Shown here: positions 44,915-54,959 of the stretch, one piece after another | How the letters are laid out: every line of letters starts with the position of its first letter | How positions within the stretch are numbered: position 1 is the first letter of the stretch | Assembly: GCF_014696105.1 (NCBI RefSeq) | Contig: NZ_JACJPO010000008.1 | Span: 1-64,000, forward strand | Origin: Microcoleus sp. FACHB-1515 | GTDB lineage: Bacteria; Cyanobacteriota; Cyanobacteriia; Elainellales; Elainellaceae | Direction of reading: 5' to 3' | DNA: 64,000 nucleotides | The notes under the pieces: generated by a model | Databases searched by the model: none | Seen by the model: only the letters and a program-made list of their open reading frames with translations | Told to the model about the DNA's origin: nothing | Position numbers and translations under genes: made by a program

Positions 44915-46006
44915 ATGGTTTCTGCTCCTCATCTCGACGGTTCCTATCCCGCCAGCCTCGCAACGGATATCGATCGCGCCGATCTCAGCTTTAATTTGCC
45001 AAATCCGCAAGACGATCGAATTTCGGAGTTTGAGTTTCAGCAGCAGATCGATCGCGCTTGGCAGGTGTGCGATCGCGTAGATTTACAGACGGAAATTTGG
45101 CGCGGACGAATTTTGCGGGCGGTGCGCGACCGCGAGCGGCGCGGCGGTGAGGGGCGATCGCGAAGCGCTTCCGGAACGGTATCGATTGGCTTTCTCAACT
45201 GGCTCAAAGACCGCGAAATCAGCAAAACGCAAGCCTACTCGCTGATCGAACTGGCAGACAGTGCTGACGCTTTGCTAGACGGCAATTTGCTGGAGCCAGA
45301 AGACGTGAATCAGTTCAGCAAGCGGGCGTTTGTGGAAACGGCGCAGGCTGAGGCGGAAGTGCAGCAGATTGTCAGTGAAGCCGTTCGGCGCGGCGACAAA
45401 ATCACTCGGCGCGAGGTAAAGCAAATTTCGGACGAGTGGACGGCGATGAGTTCGGATCTTTTGCCTGTTGAGGTGAAGGAAAAAGCCGCCAACAACACGA
45501 TTCCGATGCGATATGTGGCTCCGCTTGTGCGCGAATTGGAAAAGCTGCCTGCCGCTCACCAGAGCGCCCTGCAAGCCGAAGTTGCCGAAAATCCTGATGT
45601 GGAAACGCTGAAGCAGGCTACGGCTGAGGCAAAATATCTCGCGAAATATCTCAGCGCCGCCGCACAAGTACAAACGTTGAACCACGATGCGATCGACCTC
45701 GAATCCGCCCTCGAAGAAGCGCTTCGCATCGGCTGCCTGAATTCGACTGCCGATCTGGTCAATCAAGCCGCGCAGCTAGAGCAAGCGATCGCCAAACTCT
45801 ACACAAGCTGGAAGCGGCTGAACACGCTGGCCGAACGGGTTTATCTTGACAGCGGCGCAAGTACGCCAAATCTGCGATCGCTCCTGTCTGGACTCAACCC
45901 GCTCTCTGGTGAAATCTTGGAACTGCAACTTGGCGATGCTGATGGCAGCTTTTCGCGCACGGTGCGGCTCAAGGTGCTGGGAGAAACGATCGGGGAAGCC
46001 CCCTAA
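44915..46006 (+). CDS. Hypothetical protein with internal 30-bp repeat insertion
   Basis: 363 residues, mostly helical and charged. The N-terminal part (QQQIDRAWQVCDRVDLQT, WRGRILRAVRDRERRGG, then GFLNWLKDREISKTQAYSL) resembles conserved cyanobacterial proteins of unknown function and might include a helix-turn-helix near ISKTQAYSLIELA. RSRSASGTVSI between RRGGEG and GFLNWLK derives from the 30-bp repeat at 45155-45184. The stop codon and last residues (IGEAP) come from a MITE-like element (45987-46124). Function unknown. Confidence 0.8.
   Translation: MVSAPHLDGSYPASLATDIDRADLSFNLPNPQDDRISEFEFQQQIDRAWQVCDRVDLQTEIWRGRILRAVRDRERRGGEGRSRSASGTVSIGFLNWLKDREISKTQAYSLIELADSADALLDGNLLEPEDVNQFSKRAFVETAQAEAEVQQIVSEAVRRGDKITRREVKQISDEWTAMSSDLLPVEVKEKAANNTIPMRYVAPLVRELEKLPAAHQSALQAEVAENPDVETLKQATAEAKYLAKYLSAAAQVQTLNHDAIDLESALEEALRIGCLNSTADLVNQAAQLEQAIAKLYTSWKRLNTLAERVYLDSGASTPNLRSLLSGLNPLSGEILELQLGDADGSFSRTVRLKVLGETIGEAP
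45155..45184. repeat. 30-bp in-frame dispersed repeat, copy C
   Basis: One substitution from copy A (GCGCTTCCGG in the middle). It lies in the opposite orientation relative to its host gene's reading direction compared with copies A, B and D, so it is read as different residues. Confidence 0.85.
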
Positions 46007-46124
46007 ATCCCCCACTCGTAGGGGACTTTGAGGCTAGCCCGTCGATCCGCTCGATCACAGATGCACCCGCAAACCCTCCTCAAAGTTCCCCATGCATGGG
46101 GAACTTTGAGGGCTTCCCCGATCG
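45987..46124. repeat. MITE-like element with 15-bp terminal inverted repeats
   Basis: Ends CGATCGGGGAAGCCC (45987-46001) and GGGCTTCCCCGATCG (46110-46124) are perfect inverted repeats. Inside is CCCCTAAATCCCCC, GGGGACTTTGAGG (46021-46033) and the perfect 34-bp palindrome 46078-46111 with centre ATGCAT and arms CCTCAAAGTTCCCC. The element ends one base before the convergent protease stop and supplies the stop codon of the 363-aa gene. It also works as a bidirectional hairpin. Confidence 0.75.
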
Positions 46125-46125
46125 C

Positions 46126-47415
46126 TCACTGAGCCGCCTGCGTGGAATTTTGGCCGTTGGCGATTGCTTCGGTCAGCACACCCAGCGCCCGGACATACTG
46201 CGGATCGGCGGATGTTCCAATCTCGTCGTTGTTGCTGGCAAGCTCTTCGCGCTGCTCTTCCGTCAGTTCAATTACCACATCCGGCGCAATTCCGGACTGA
46301 TTGATGTCGCGACCGCTGGGCGTGAGATATTTGGCAACCGTGATCGCCAAGCCCGATCGCCCGTCGCTCAAGCCCCGCACCGACTGCACCAAACCTTTAC
46401 CAAAGGTTCCCGTGCCGACTAAAGTGCCGCGATCGTTATCTTGAATTGCACCCGAAAGAATTTCGCTGGCGCTGGCCGAACCTTTATCGACCAGAACGAC
46501 AAGCGGCTTATCGGTTAACGCCGAGTTGTCTGCGCTGTACTGCTGTGAAATGCCTTGGCGGTTGACCGTCGAGACAATCAAGCCGTCGTCGTACCACATG
46601 CGGGCGATATCGACGCTGGAATCGAGCAGGCCACCGGGATTCGATCGCAAATCGAGAATGTAGCCTGTCACGTTTTGGCGTTCGAGGTCTTCGATCGCCT
46701 TTTCCATTTCTTCAGCGGCGTTGTTGTTGAACTGCGTCAGGCGGATGTAGCCAATGTCGCCTTGCGGACTCGACTGCTTTTCGTAACGAACCGGATGCAG
46801 TTCAATGTTGGCGCGGGTGAGGGGAAACTCGATTTCGCGATCGCCCCGCTTGATCGTCAGCGTCACCTGCGTGCCTTCCTGACCGCGAATTCGCGAAACA
46901 GCATCGTTGATGTCCATGCCCTCAGTGCTTTCACCGTCAATTTTAACGATCACGTCACGGGCGACGATTCCCGCCTCGGCAGCGGGCGATCCTTCGATCG
47001 GGGAAACCACGACTAGCTCATTGGTTTCTTCATCTTGTGACAGCGTAATCCCAACGCCAGACAACTGCCCTTGCGTTTCGATCCGCATACTCTCGAACTC
47101 TTCTGGATCCATGAAGCGCGTATACGGATCGTCAAGCTTGGCAAGCATTTCGCGAATTGCTTCGTAGGCTTGTTCGTTGCTGGTGTAGTTGCGGTTGAGA
47201 TATTCCTGCCGGACGGCTCGCCAATCGACCTGATTAAACGTGGCATCGACATAGGTGCGATCGACCGCCTGCCACACTTCATCGACCAGCTCTTTCGGGC
47301 TTTCTTGAAAGAACGACTGCCCCTGCGACAGGTGAACTCCGGCTCCCATGACGGTGACGGCGGCGACCGCAACGGCGGTTGCGCCCAGAATCAGTCCGCG
47401 CTTAATCATGACCAT
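46126..47415 (-). CDS. Carboxyl-terminal processing protease (S41A, PDZ)
   Basis: 429 residues. An N-terminal hydrophobic segment (RGLILGATAVAVAAVTVMGA, about 5-24) is a signal peptide or anchor. A PDZ domain spans about 105-190 (GVGITLSQDEETNELVV). The catalytic core has RSNPGGLLDSSVDIA, Ser in GSASASEIL and Lys in TFGKGLVQS, the Ser/Lys dyad of the CtpA family. Cyanobacteria have several (CtpA processes the D1 C-terminus; CtpB and CtpC differ); which one this is cannot be told by eye. It follows ispG on the same strand. Confidence 0.93.
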   Translation of the reverse strand: MVMIKRGLILGATAVAVAAVTVMGAGVHLSQGQSFFQESPKELVDEVWQAVDRTYVDATFNQVDWRAVRQEYLNRNYTSNEQAYEAIREMLAKLDDPYTRFMDPEEFESMRIETQGQLSGVGITLSQDEETNELVVVSPIEGSPAAEAGIVARDVIVKIDGESTEGMDINDAVSRIRGQEGTQVTLTIKRGDREIEFPLTRANIELHPVRYEKQSSPQGDIGYIRLTQFNNNAAEEMEKAIEDLERQNVTGYILDLRSNPGGLLDSSVDIARMWYDDGLIVSTVNRQGISQQYSADNSALTDKPLVVLVDKGSASASEILSGAIQDNDRGTLVGTGTFGKGLVQSVRGLSDGRSGLAITVAKYLTPSGRDINQSGIAPDVVIELTEEQREELASNNDEIGTSADPQYVRALGVLTEAIANGQNSTQAAQ

Positions 47416-47521
47416 AGTTGCGATCGCGTCCCAAATAGCAAGAAGAGTACGCCCAATTTAGCACAGCCGAATCGGGAAGATCGGAGTGGGTTGGGAGTAG
47501 CAGATCGATCGATACAATCTC

Positions 47522-48739
47522 TTAAGGATCGACCCAGCGGCCATCTGCCTTAATCAAATTGATTAGCTCCTCCACGCCCTGCGTTTCCGGCACTTTTTTG
47601 ATTTCCTCGCGTCCGCGATACAGCGAAATGAATCCGGCCTGCTTGCCGACATAGCCATAATCGGCATCTGCCATTTCTCCCGGTCCATTCACGATGCAGC
47701 CCATCACGGCGATGTCGAGTCCGGTCAAATGCTTCGTCGCTTCGCGCACCTGATGCAGCACTTCTTCCAGGTTGAACAGCGTCCGGCCACAAGACGGACA
47801 GGCGACATATTCAACCATTGTTTTCCGCAAGCCCAACGCCTGCAAGATGCTGTAGCACACCGGAATTTCCTTTTCGGGGGCTTCGGTTAGCGAAACGCGA
47901 ATCGTGTCGCCAATGCCATCTGCCAGCAGGGTTCCAATTCCTGCCGTTGATTTAATTCGTCCATATTCGCCATCTCCGGCCTCGGTGACGCCCAGATGCA
48001 GCGGATAGTCCATGCCCAATTCGTCCATCCGCTTCACCATCAGGCGATTTGCGGCGATCATTACGGGCACTCTGGAAGCTTTGAGCGAAAGTTCAATGTT
48101 GTAGAAGTTGAGCGATTCGCAGATGCGGATGAATTCCAAGGCCGATTCGACCATGCCTTCGGGCGTGTCACCGTAAGTAAACAGCATCCGTTCCGCCAGC
48201 GACCCGTGATTGACGCCGATCCGCATCGATTTATTTTGATCGCGCAGCGAGACGACGAGCGGTTCGAGAGTTTCACGAATCTTGGAGCCGATCGCCTCAA
48301 ACTCCTCTTTCGTATATTCCGTCCGCTCTGCACTCGGCTTCTCAAACACATACAGGCCGGGATTAATCCGCACATTATCGACATGCTTTGCAACTTCCAG
48401 CGCAATCTTCATGCCGTTGTGATGCACGTCTGCCACGAGCGGAACAGGCTTGTATGTGGCATAGAGCTTGGCACGAATTTCTTCCATCGCTTTCGCATGG
48501 GCAAGGCTGGGAACCGTGACGCGCACGATTTCGCAGCCGATTTCATGCAGCCTGCGGATTGCTGCCACTGAGCCGTCTACATCCAGCGTGTCTTCATTAA
48601 TCATCGACTGGACGACAACCGGATTGCCGCCGCCGATCGTAATGCTGCCGACCGGAACAGGCCGAGTTTTGCGACGACGAATCGCGGTATCAACAGGAGT
48701 CGAAGCAGGCGCGGCAATCGGGCTAGGTAAAGTCTGCAT
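47522..48739 (-). CDS. ispG: 4-hydroxy-3-methylbut-2-enyl diphosphate synthase (GcpE)
   Basis: 405 residues from ATG 48739. The TIM-barrel half opens with [19 protein letters not shown] and includes [13 protein letters not shown] and [15 protein letters not shown]. The Fe-S half has [11 protein letters not shown] and [12 protein letters not shown], the [4Fe-4S] cysteines. It is the penultimate enzyme of the MEP isoprenoid pathway, feeding carotenoid and chlorophyll side-chain synthesis in plastid-like metabolism. Length is that of the bacterial, not plant, form. Confidence 0.97.
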   Translation of the reverse strand: MQTLPSPIAAPASTPVDTAIRRRKTRPVPVGSITIGGGNPVVVQSMINEDTLDVDGSVAAIRRLHEIGCEIVRVTVPSLAHAKAMEEIRAKLYATYKPVPLVADVHHNGMKIALEVAKHVDNVRINPGLYVFEKPSAERTEYTKEEFEAIGSKIRETLEPLVVSLRDQNKSMRIGVNHGSLAERMLFTYGDTPEGMVESALEFIRICESLNFYNIELSLKASRVPVMIAANRLMVKRMDELGMDYPLHLGVTEAGDGEYGRIKSTAGIGTLLADGIGDTIRVSLTEAPEKEIPVCYSILQALGLRKTMVEYVACPSCGRTLFNLEEVLHQVREATKHLTGLDIAVMGCIVNGPGEMADADYGYVGKQAGFISLYRGREEIKKVPETQGVEELINLIKADGRWVDP

Positions 48740-48969
48740 AGCAGCAAGTTTTTGTCACAAAAACGTCAAAATCCTCTGTGCTTCCAGATTGCCATAGTCC
48801 GGTGTTGTTTGGTTGGTTTGAGCGACACAATCGCAGAATCGATCGCCGCCAGTTCTCACTCTCAAGAAAGGCCGGATATTCCCACCTTGGGCAGGACGAA
48901 AGCGGCGCGATCGACGCCGTATGATCAAATGTAAAGGCAATGCTAAGCCGACCCAATGGGGAAATTGAT

Positions 48970-49314
48970 ATGTACAACACTTACGACAACGACAAGCGCA
49001 AGATTCTTTCAATTTTGAGCCACGCCTCAATCTTTGGAAGTGCGCTGCTGATCTCGGCAGGTCTACCGCTGGCGATTTGGTTTGTTTCTGAAGATCCGGT
49101 GGTGAAAGAAAGTGCGAAAGAAGCGCTGAACTTTCACTTTAATGTTTGGCTGTATGGAATCATCTTCGGCATTTTGTGCTGGGTGCTGATTGGCTGGCCG
49201 CTGCTGGCGATTTTATTTGTTGCTCACTGGACGCTGCCGATTTTTGCAATTTTGCAGGCGCTCAGTACGCCAGAACAGCCATACCGCTATCCGTTCATTT
49301 TCCGTGTGTTCTAA
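48970..49314 (+). CDS. DUF4870-family small membrane protein
   Basis: 114 residues from ATG 48970 (MYNTYDNDKRKILSILSH), with GGGGA eight bases upstream; the longer frame is not conserved. Four hydrophobic segments (SIFGSALLISAGLPLAIW, then VWLYGIIFGILCWVL, and PLLAILFVAHWTLPIFA). The conserved core KESAKEALNFHFN is the DUF4870/Tic20-like signature. The function is unknown; the Tic20 link suggests protein translocation but is weak. It is followed by a terminator. Confidence 0.8.
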   Translation: MYNTYDNDKRKILSILSHASIFGSALLISAGLPLAIWFVSEDPVVKESAKEALNFHFNVWLYGIIFGILCWVLIGWPLLAILFVAHWTLPIFAILQALSTPEQPYRYPFIFRVF

Positions 49315-49337
49315 GAATTTTAATTTGACGTGAGTGA

Positions 49338-49369
49338 AGGCGATCGAAATCGATCGCCTCTATTTTTTT
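49338..49369 (+). terminator. Terminator after the DUF4870 gene
   Basis: AGGCGATCG / CGATCGCCT stem with a four-base loop, then a T-rich run ending with seven Ts (49363-49369). The stem is HIP1-based. Confidence 0.7.
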
Positions 49370-49487
49370 AGAACAGTAAAAAGATTTTTAACAAAACGGT
49401 ATCATTTGCGACAAACTGCGATTGCATTGAATCAGGAAAATTACTTTTCCAATTTCACTTTCGATCGATCTTAACTAATCTTTAAAC

Positions 49488-50234
49488 ATGGCAATTGTTT
49501 TTGGCACGTCCGGCGACGATACACTCTTTGGCACGCCTGAAAGCGACACTATCTTTGCAGGTGAAGGCAACAATATCATCGATGCATTCAGCGCTGGCAA
49601 AGATACGATTTTTGCTGGAGCAGGCGATGATCAAATTTTCGTTTTCTCTGGTGGCGACACGATTTTTGCGGGCGAGGGATCTAACCTGATCATCGCAGTT
49701 GGTAGAAGTGAGGGCATCACCACGATTTATACAGGTGCAGGAGATGATGAGTTTTTAACTGGCTTCGACACCGACAGCATCATCTTTGCAGGCGAAGGCA
49801 ACAACAGCGCCGATTTGGGTGTTGGCAACAACACTTTTTTTGCTGGAGCAGGAAACGACGCGATCCGCCTGAGAGGTGGAACCAATCTGATTTATGCAGG
49901 TGAAGGGGCAAACACGATCGAGATTGAAGCAGGCGACAATGTAATTTACACAGGTTCCGGCAATGATTTTATCGATTCAGGTGAAGGCAACAACACGCTG
50001 TTTCTAGGAGGTGGTGAAGATGTGATTACCTTAGCATCGGGAAGCGGTTTCAACACCATCAATAACTTCATTGTTGGACAAACCAAGCTTCAGCTTACGG
50101 AAGGATTGACCTTTGCAGATTTGACGATCGCTCAAGCCAACAATGCCACCCAAATTTCTTTTGGAACTGATCTATTAGCTTCGCTCACTTCAATTCAGGC
50201 AGGCAGCCTCACGAGCGATTCTTTCATTGCTTAA
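49488..50234 (+). CDS. RTX-like calcium-binding repeat protein
   Basis: 248 residues. It consists of variants of the nonapeptide GAGDDxIxA or GEGNNxIxA, repeated about 15 times (GTSGDDTLFGTPESD, IFAGEGNN, AGAGDD), which folds into a calcium-binding parallel beta-roll, ending with a capping domain (about 195-248, TINNFIVGQTKLQLTEG). It lacks a signal peptide; RTX proteins usually leave by type I secretion with a C-terminal signal. No transporter is adjacent. Probably a secreted surface or adhesion protein. Confidence 0.87.
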   Translation: MAIVFGTSGDDTLFGTPESDTIFAGEGNNIIDAFSAGKDTIFAGAGDDQIFVFSGGDTIFAGEGSNLIIAVGRSEGITTIYTGAGDDEFLTGFDTDSIIFAGEGNNSADLGVGNNTFFAGAGNDAIRLRGGTNLIYAGEGANTIEIEAGDNVIYTGSGNDFIDSGEGNNTLFLGGGEDVITLASGSGFNTINNFIVGQTKLQLTEGLTFADLTIAQANNATQISFGTDLLASLTSIQAGSLTSDSFIA

Positions 50235-50271
50235 GTAACGTTGTCTGGGTAACACTATCTAGGGAATTGCA

Positions 50272-50298
50272 GGGCGATCGCAATAGAATCGATCGCCC
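50272..50298. terminator. Terminator hairpin between convergent genes
   Basis: GGGCGATCG / CGATCGCCC, nine-base loop (50272-50298), between the RTX gene and the convergent 67-aa gene. The stem is HIP1-based and bidirectional. Confidence 0.6.
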
Positions 50299-50306
50299 AT
50301 TTCTGC

Positions 50307-50510
50307 TTAAATTTCGTCTGGAAGAATCCACTTGGGTGGAGCCGTTAACTTCTTGCGGCGAGCTTCTTCTGCGATCGCCAGCATATCGTCAAGCGACTTT
50401 TCTTGAATGAAGCTGGCAGCTTGAGAAACATATTCTTTGTTAGGACAGCGATCGCCTAACACACAACCGTTTTTGCAGGCTTCAGCACAGTTAATTTGAG
50501 TGGATTCCAT
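50307..50510 (-). CDS. Small Cys-rich hypothetical protein
   Basis: 67 residues from ATG 50510, with GAGGAG seven bases upstream; an extended frame upstream is unsupported. The N-terminus holds four cysteines as C-x3-C-x3-C-x5-C (INCAEACKNGCVLGDRC), a possible metal or Fe-S site, followed by a helical part (AASFIQEKSLDDMLAIAEE). Similar short proteins occur in cyanobacteria without known function. It is divergent from tgt. Confidence 0.7.
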   Translation of the reverse strand: MESTQINCAEACKNGCVLGDRCPNKEYVSQAASFIQEKSLDDMLAIAEEARRKKLTAPPKWILPDEI

Positions 50511-50718
50511 TGTGTTCTCCTCGTTTCGACTCGCGCGAGTTGCGGTTGGGCGCGAATCTTTGAACTCAATTTGTCTAGGCAAATCCTAGCGCACTGATGC
50601 AGCCTGAAATCTGACTCATGACGGAAGTTTGTTCGGCAGCAGGCGTGATCGAAGGGCGATCGCCTCGCGGCTGTCATCATACGGCTGTCATCATAGAAGA
50701 TGGCTTCACTTCTATTAG

Positions 50719-51903
<1,185 letters not shown>

Positions 51904-51969
51904 GGCGATCGCGCTGCTTCCTTACGATTGAGCTAACTGTGATGAATTTGACGAAAAGGAGCAAAACAA

Positions 51970-52212
51970 ATGGCTGAGCAAGCGATGGAACTGCCCGCTG
52001 ATCTGCAAGACAAGCTGCAAGATGGTGCTGCCAACATTTTCAAAGCCGCAATGCAAAGCGCGATGGACAACGGCATGAGCCAAGAAGGAGCGATGGAAGT
52101 CGCCTGGAACACCATCAAGAACGACTATCGCCAAGACGAAAGCGGCAACTGGAAGCGTAAGCCCGACGACACGCCTTGGACGGGTACGGGCGTTCAGGTC
52201 AGCGGCAACTAA
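51970..52212 (+). CDS. ChaB-like small protein
   Basis: 80 residues from ATG 51970. It matches the ChaB fold: LPADLQDKLQDGAANIFKAA, then SQEGAMEVAWNTIKNDYRQ and GNWKRKPD. ChaB was named as a regulator of the ChaA cation antiporter, but that role is weakly supported and no chaA lies nearby. Preceded by AAAAGGAG. It is 66 bases after tgt. Confidence 0.83.
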   Translation: MAEQAMELPADLQDKLQDGAANIFKAAMQSAMDNGMSQEGAMEVAWNTIKNDYRQDESGNWKRKPDDTPWTGTGVQVSGN

Positions 52213-52315
52213 GATTGCATCCTCAAAACTTCGCGACACAGGGCGTACCTCGGTGCGCCTTGGTTTGCTGTCCGATCGAAGGTACGATCGAAACTGATGT
52301 GCTTAACTTTTCTTC

Positions 52316-52798
52316 ATGAATTCGATCGCAGATATTTCGGTCAATACGGCCAGCGGACAGGCAAAATCTCTCAGTGAATATGCTGGACAGGTTTTGCTGA
52401 TTGTCAATGTCGCCTCTTACTGTGGCTACACGCCGCAATACAAAGGCTTGGAGCAGCTAAATCAGCAATATCGCGATCGCGGCCTACGCATCTTGGCGTT
52501 TCCCAGCAACGACTTTGGCGCACAAGAACCCGGAACGATCGCAGAAATTCAAGCGTTTTGCGACCGCAATTACGGTGTCACCTTCGAGATTTTCGATAAA
52601 GTTCGCGCCAAAGGATCGCAAAAGCATCCGCTCTATGCTCGTCTGACGGAAGCGATCGCGCCTTCCAGCGAAGTGTCATGGAATTTCGAGAAGTTTTTGG
52701 TGAGCAAATCGGGAGAAGTGGTTGGTCGCTATCGCAGCAGCGTGGCGCCCACTTCGCCAGAATTAGTTGAAGCGATCGAGCGGGAGTTGGCGAAATAG
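52316..52798 (+). CDS. Glutathione peroxidase family (Cys type)
   Basis: 160 residues. The peroxidatic cysteine is in NVASYCGYTPQYKGL, where selenoenzymes have Sec; the Gln and Trp partners are in FPSNDFGAQEPG and WNFEKF. Such Cys-GPX proteins generally use thioredoxin or reduce lipid hydroperoxides, as in cyanobacterial Gpx homologues that use NADPH-derived reductant. Together with gshA this gives thiol-based defence against peroxides. The start is ATG 52316; a bidirectional terminator follows. Confidence 0.9.
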   Translation: MNSIADISVNTASGQAKSLSEYAGQVLLIVNVASYCGYTPQYKGLEQLNQQYRDRGLRILAFPSNDFGAQEPGTIAEIQAFCDRNYGVTFEIFDKVRAKGSQKHPLYARLTEAIAPSSEVSWNFEKFLVSKSGEVVGRYRSSVAPTSPELVEAIERELAK

Positions 52799-52806
52799 AA
52801 ATCAAG

Positions 52807-52840
52807 AAAAGGGCAGAAGTGATAATGTCCTTTTGCCCTT
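52807..52840. terminator. Terminator between convergent genes
   Basis: AAGGGCA / TGCCCTT stem with flanking A and T runs, between the glutathione peroxidase gene and the convergent ABC binding-protein gene. Confidence 0.55.
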
Positions 52841-52860
52841 GCGATCGCACCGCTCAAACA

Positions 52861-53928
52861 CTATGCCACTGCTGCTTTTACAAAGGTCGGATCGATCAAA
52901 GCGCTTAGCTGATCGATCGTCATGGCTTGCGGAATTTGGCCTTGATCTTTGAGGAAGGTCGCCAGCGATTCCATATGCTTGCCAAGATACATATCGCTGC
53001 TTGTATCGGAGAGCAGTTTAACATTATCTTCAGGACTCGTAAGCTGCACTCCCTTCAATTCTTGTCCGACTTCTTCAGGTTTGAGTTCCAGCATTTTTCC
53101 AGCGATCGCATAAGCTTCATCCTGATTCGTTTGAAGGAATTCTTGAGCTTTGTAGATGCCGTTTACAAATGCCTGAACTGCCTGCGGATGATTTTGCACA
53201 AACGGCGTTGAAAACATATAAACGTCTAGAATTGCATTTGGCATTTTTGAGGAATCATAGATGATGCGGCCATCTTTTTGAGCTTGATTGGACTGCTGCA
53301 AAAAGGGCGAATAGGTGACGGCAATATCAACGCGGCCAGAGGAATAAGCTGCGGCGGCAGCATCCGGTGTAACGTTTGTAATCTTGACATCATCGCCCGA
53401 TAGTCCAGCTTCTTGCAGCACTTGCAGCAGGAAAAAATGGCTGACGCTGCCAATTTCAACGGCAACTTGACGACCTTTGAAATCGGCAATATCTTTGACG
53501 CTGTTGCGTGCCAAAATGCCATCGCCACCCATCGAATTATCGGCGACCTGCACAACCCGAAAATCTTGGCCTTTCGCGGCAAACGCAACCATTTCGGAAG
53601 TCACGTTGTTGATGCTGTCAATTCGACCTGCGGCCAGCGCCGCATTTCCTTCACCCGTTGAACTAAAAGCTTTGTGTTCTAGTTCCAAACCGCCTTCTTT
53701 GAAAAAGCCTTTTTCGATCGCAACATATAGCGGCGTGTAGCCAATCCAAAGCGTACTGCCGTTGGTTCCCTTGACAGGTTCAGCCGAGGCAGCCGGAGAC
53801 GCTTCATTTTGCGCTGGAGCAGACGTGTTCGTTTGTTGGGTGCAGGCGTGCAGCATCAGTCCGCCTGTTGCGCCAGCGATGATTTGAATGGCGTGTCGGC
53901 GAGTGACAAACCGAGGTGACTGACTCAT
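52861..53928 (-). CDS. ABC transporter substrate-binding protein, SsuA/TauA/NitT type
   Basis: 355 residues from ATG 53928 (MSQSPRFVTRRHAIQIIAG), with AAGGA upstream. The leader has a twin-arginine-like RRHAI followed by a lipobox LMLHAC, so it is likely a lipoprotein, possibly Tat-exported. The body fits the aliphatic-sulfonate/taurine/nitrate binding family: IGYTPLYVAIEKGFFKEGG near 62, AAGRIDSINNVTSEMV, and VYMFSTPFVQNHPQAVQAF. It follows the 2-hydroxyacid dehydrogenase gene by 92 bases on the same strand; permease and ATPase genes are not present. Confidence 0.87.
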   Translation of the reverse strand: MSQSPRFVTRRHAIQIIAGATGGLMLHACTQQTNTSAPAQNEASPAASAEPVKGTNGSTLWIGYTPLYVAIEKGFFKEGGLELEHKAFSSTGEGNAALAAGRIDSINNVTSEMVAFAAKGQDFRVVQVADNSMGGDGILARNSVKDIADFKGRQVAVEIGSVSHFFLLQVLQEAGLSGDDVKITNVTPDAAAAAYSSGRVDIAVTYSPFLQQSNQAQKDGRIIYDSSKMPNAILDVYMFSTPFVQNHPQAVQAFVNGIYKAQEFLQTNQDEAYAIAGKMLELKPEEVGQELKGVQLTSPEDNVKLLSDTSSDMYLGKHMESLATFLKDQGQIPQAMTIDQLSALIDPTFVKAAVA

Positions 53929-54020
53929 GAGAAAATTCCTTTGTGGGGCGAATGCTAAGGCAATCATTCCCGATCGCTTCTTCCAAGAAAGTAACCCAAG
54001 CTACCAAATCAAAGCGCTTC

Positions 54021-54947
54021 TCAATTCACTACATTGATTGGCGATCCGGAAATGCAGGCACGAACCACTGACAGCAATTCTTCACCTAAGTTCGCCGCAG
54101 TTTCCTCAGAATTGTAGGCGTTATGTGGCGTTGCAACTACATTTTCAAGCTGCACTAAAGCTTGAATTTCTGCATTGGGTGTTCCGGCGATCGGCTCATT
54201 TTCAAACACATCCAAAGCGGCTCCCGTAATGCGTTTTTGCTGAAGCAGTTTGAGCAAAGCAGCCTGATCGACGATCGCACCTCGCGCTGTATTAATTAAA
54301 TAAGCCGTTGGCTTCATCAAATTCAAACGTCGCTCATCAATCAAGTGACGACTTTGTGCGGTTGCCGGAAGATGTAAACTCAAAATATCGCAGGTAGCAA
54401 TGAGGCGATCGATTTCTGGCGCAGAACTACGAGAATTCACAAACTCAACTTGCATTCCGATCGCTTGGGCAAGTTTTGCAACTCTGCTGCCAATGCCGCC
54501 GTGCCCAACTAATCCGAGTTTTTTGCCGCGCAGTTCAATCCCTTTATGATCGCCTGGATTCCACTGATTGTTTCGTAGAGCAAAGTTTGCTGCGACAATT
54601 TGACGAGTGACGGCGAAAATAAGAGCGATCGTATACTCGGCAACCGCATTCAAATTGTGCTGAGGGCAATTGCAAACGATGATATTTGCGGCTGATGCTG
54701 CCTCGATATCTACGTTATTGTAACCAACGCCAGGAACAACAATATATTTTAAGTTGGGCACATGGTGCATCAGCGATCGACTGACTTGGAACCAGCCTGC
54801 TGTAATTATTTCTGCGTCTCGAATACGATCGAGAATCACCGCTTCATCGACGCAAATATCATCATAAATTTCAACTTCGCCAAGCTCTTTTAACGCTGTG
54901 CGATCGGAATCGGGAATATCAATTTGATCGGGAAGAACAATCTTCAT
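54021..54947 (-). CDS. D-isomer-specific 2-hydroxyacid dehydrogenase
   Basis: 308 residues. The NAD-binding motif is GLVGHGGIGSRVAK (about 150), and catalytic Arg, Glu and His lie in NTARGAIVD, LDVFENEP and TPHNAYNSE. The fold is that of the phosphoglycerate/erythronate dehydrogenase family, but the exact substrate is unknown. It lies 12 bases downstream of ppk on the same strand and upstream of the ABC binding protein, so the three may form one operon. Confidence 0.9.
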   Translation of the reverse strand: MKIVLPDQIDIPDSDRTALKELGEVEIYDDICVDEAVILDRIRDAEIITAGWFQVSRSLMHHVPNLKYIVVPGVGYNNVDIEAASAANIIVCNCPQHNLNAVAEYTIALIFAVTRQIVAANFALRNNQWNPGDHKGIELRGKKLGLVGHGGIGSRVAKLAQAIGMQVEFVNSRSSAPEIDRLIATCDILSLHLPATAQSRHLIDERRLNLMKPTAYLINTARGAIVDQAALLKLLQQKRITGAALDVFENEPIAGTPNAEIQALVQLENVVATPHNAYNSEETAANLGEELLSVVRACISGSPINVVN

Positions 54948-54959
54948 AGTGTGATTTAA

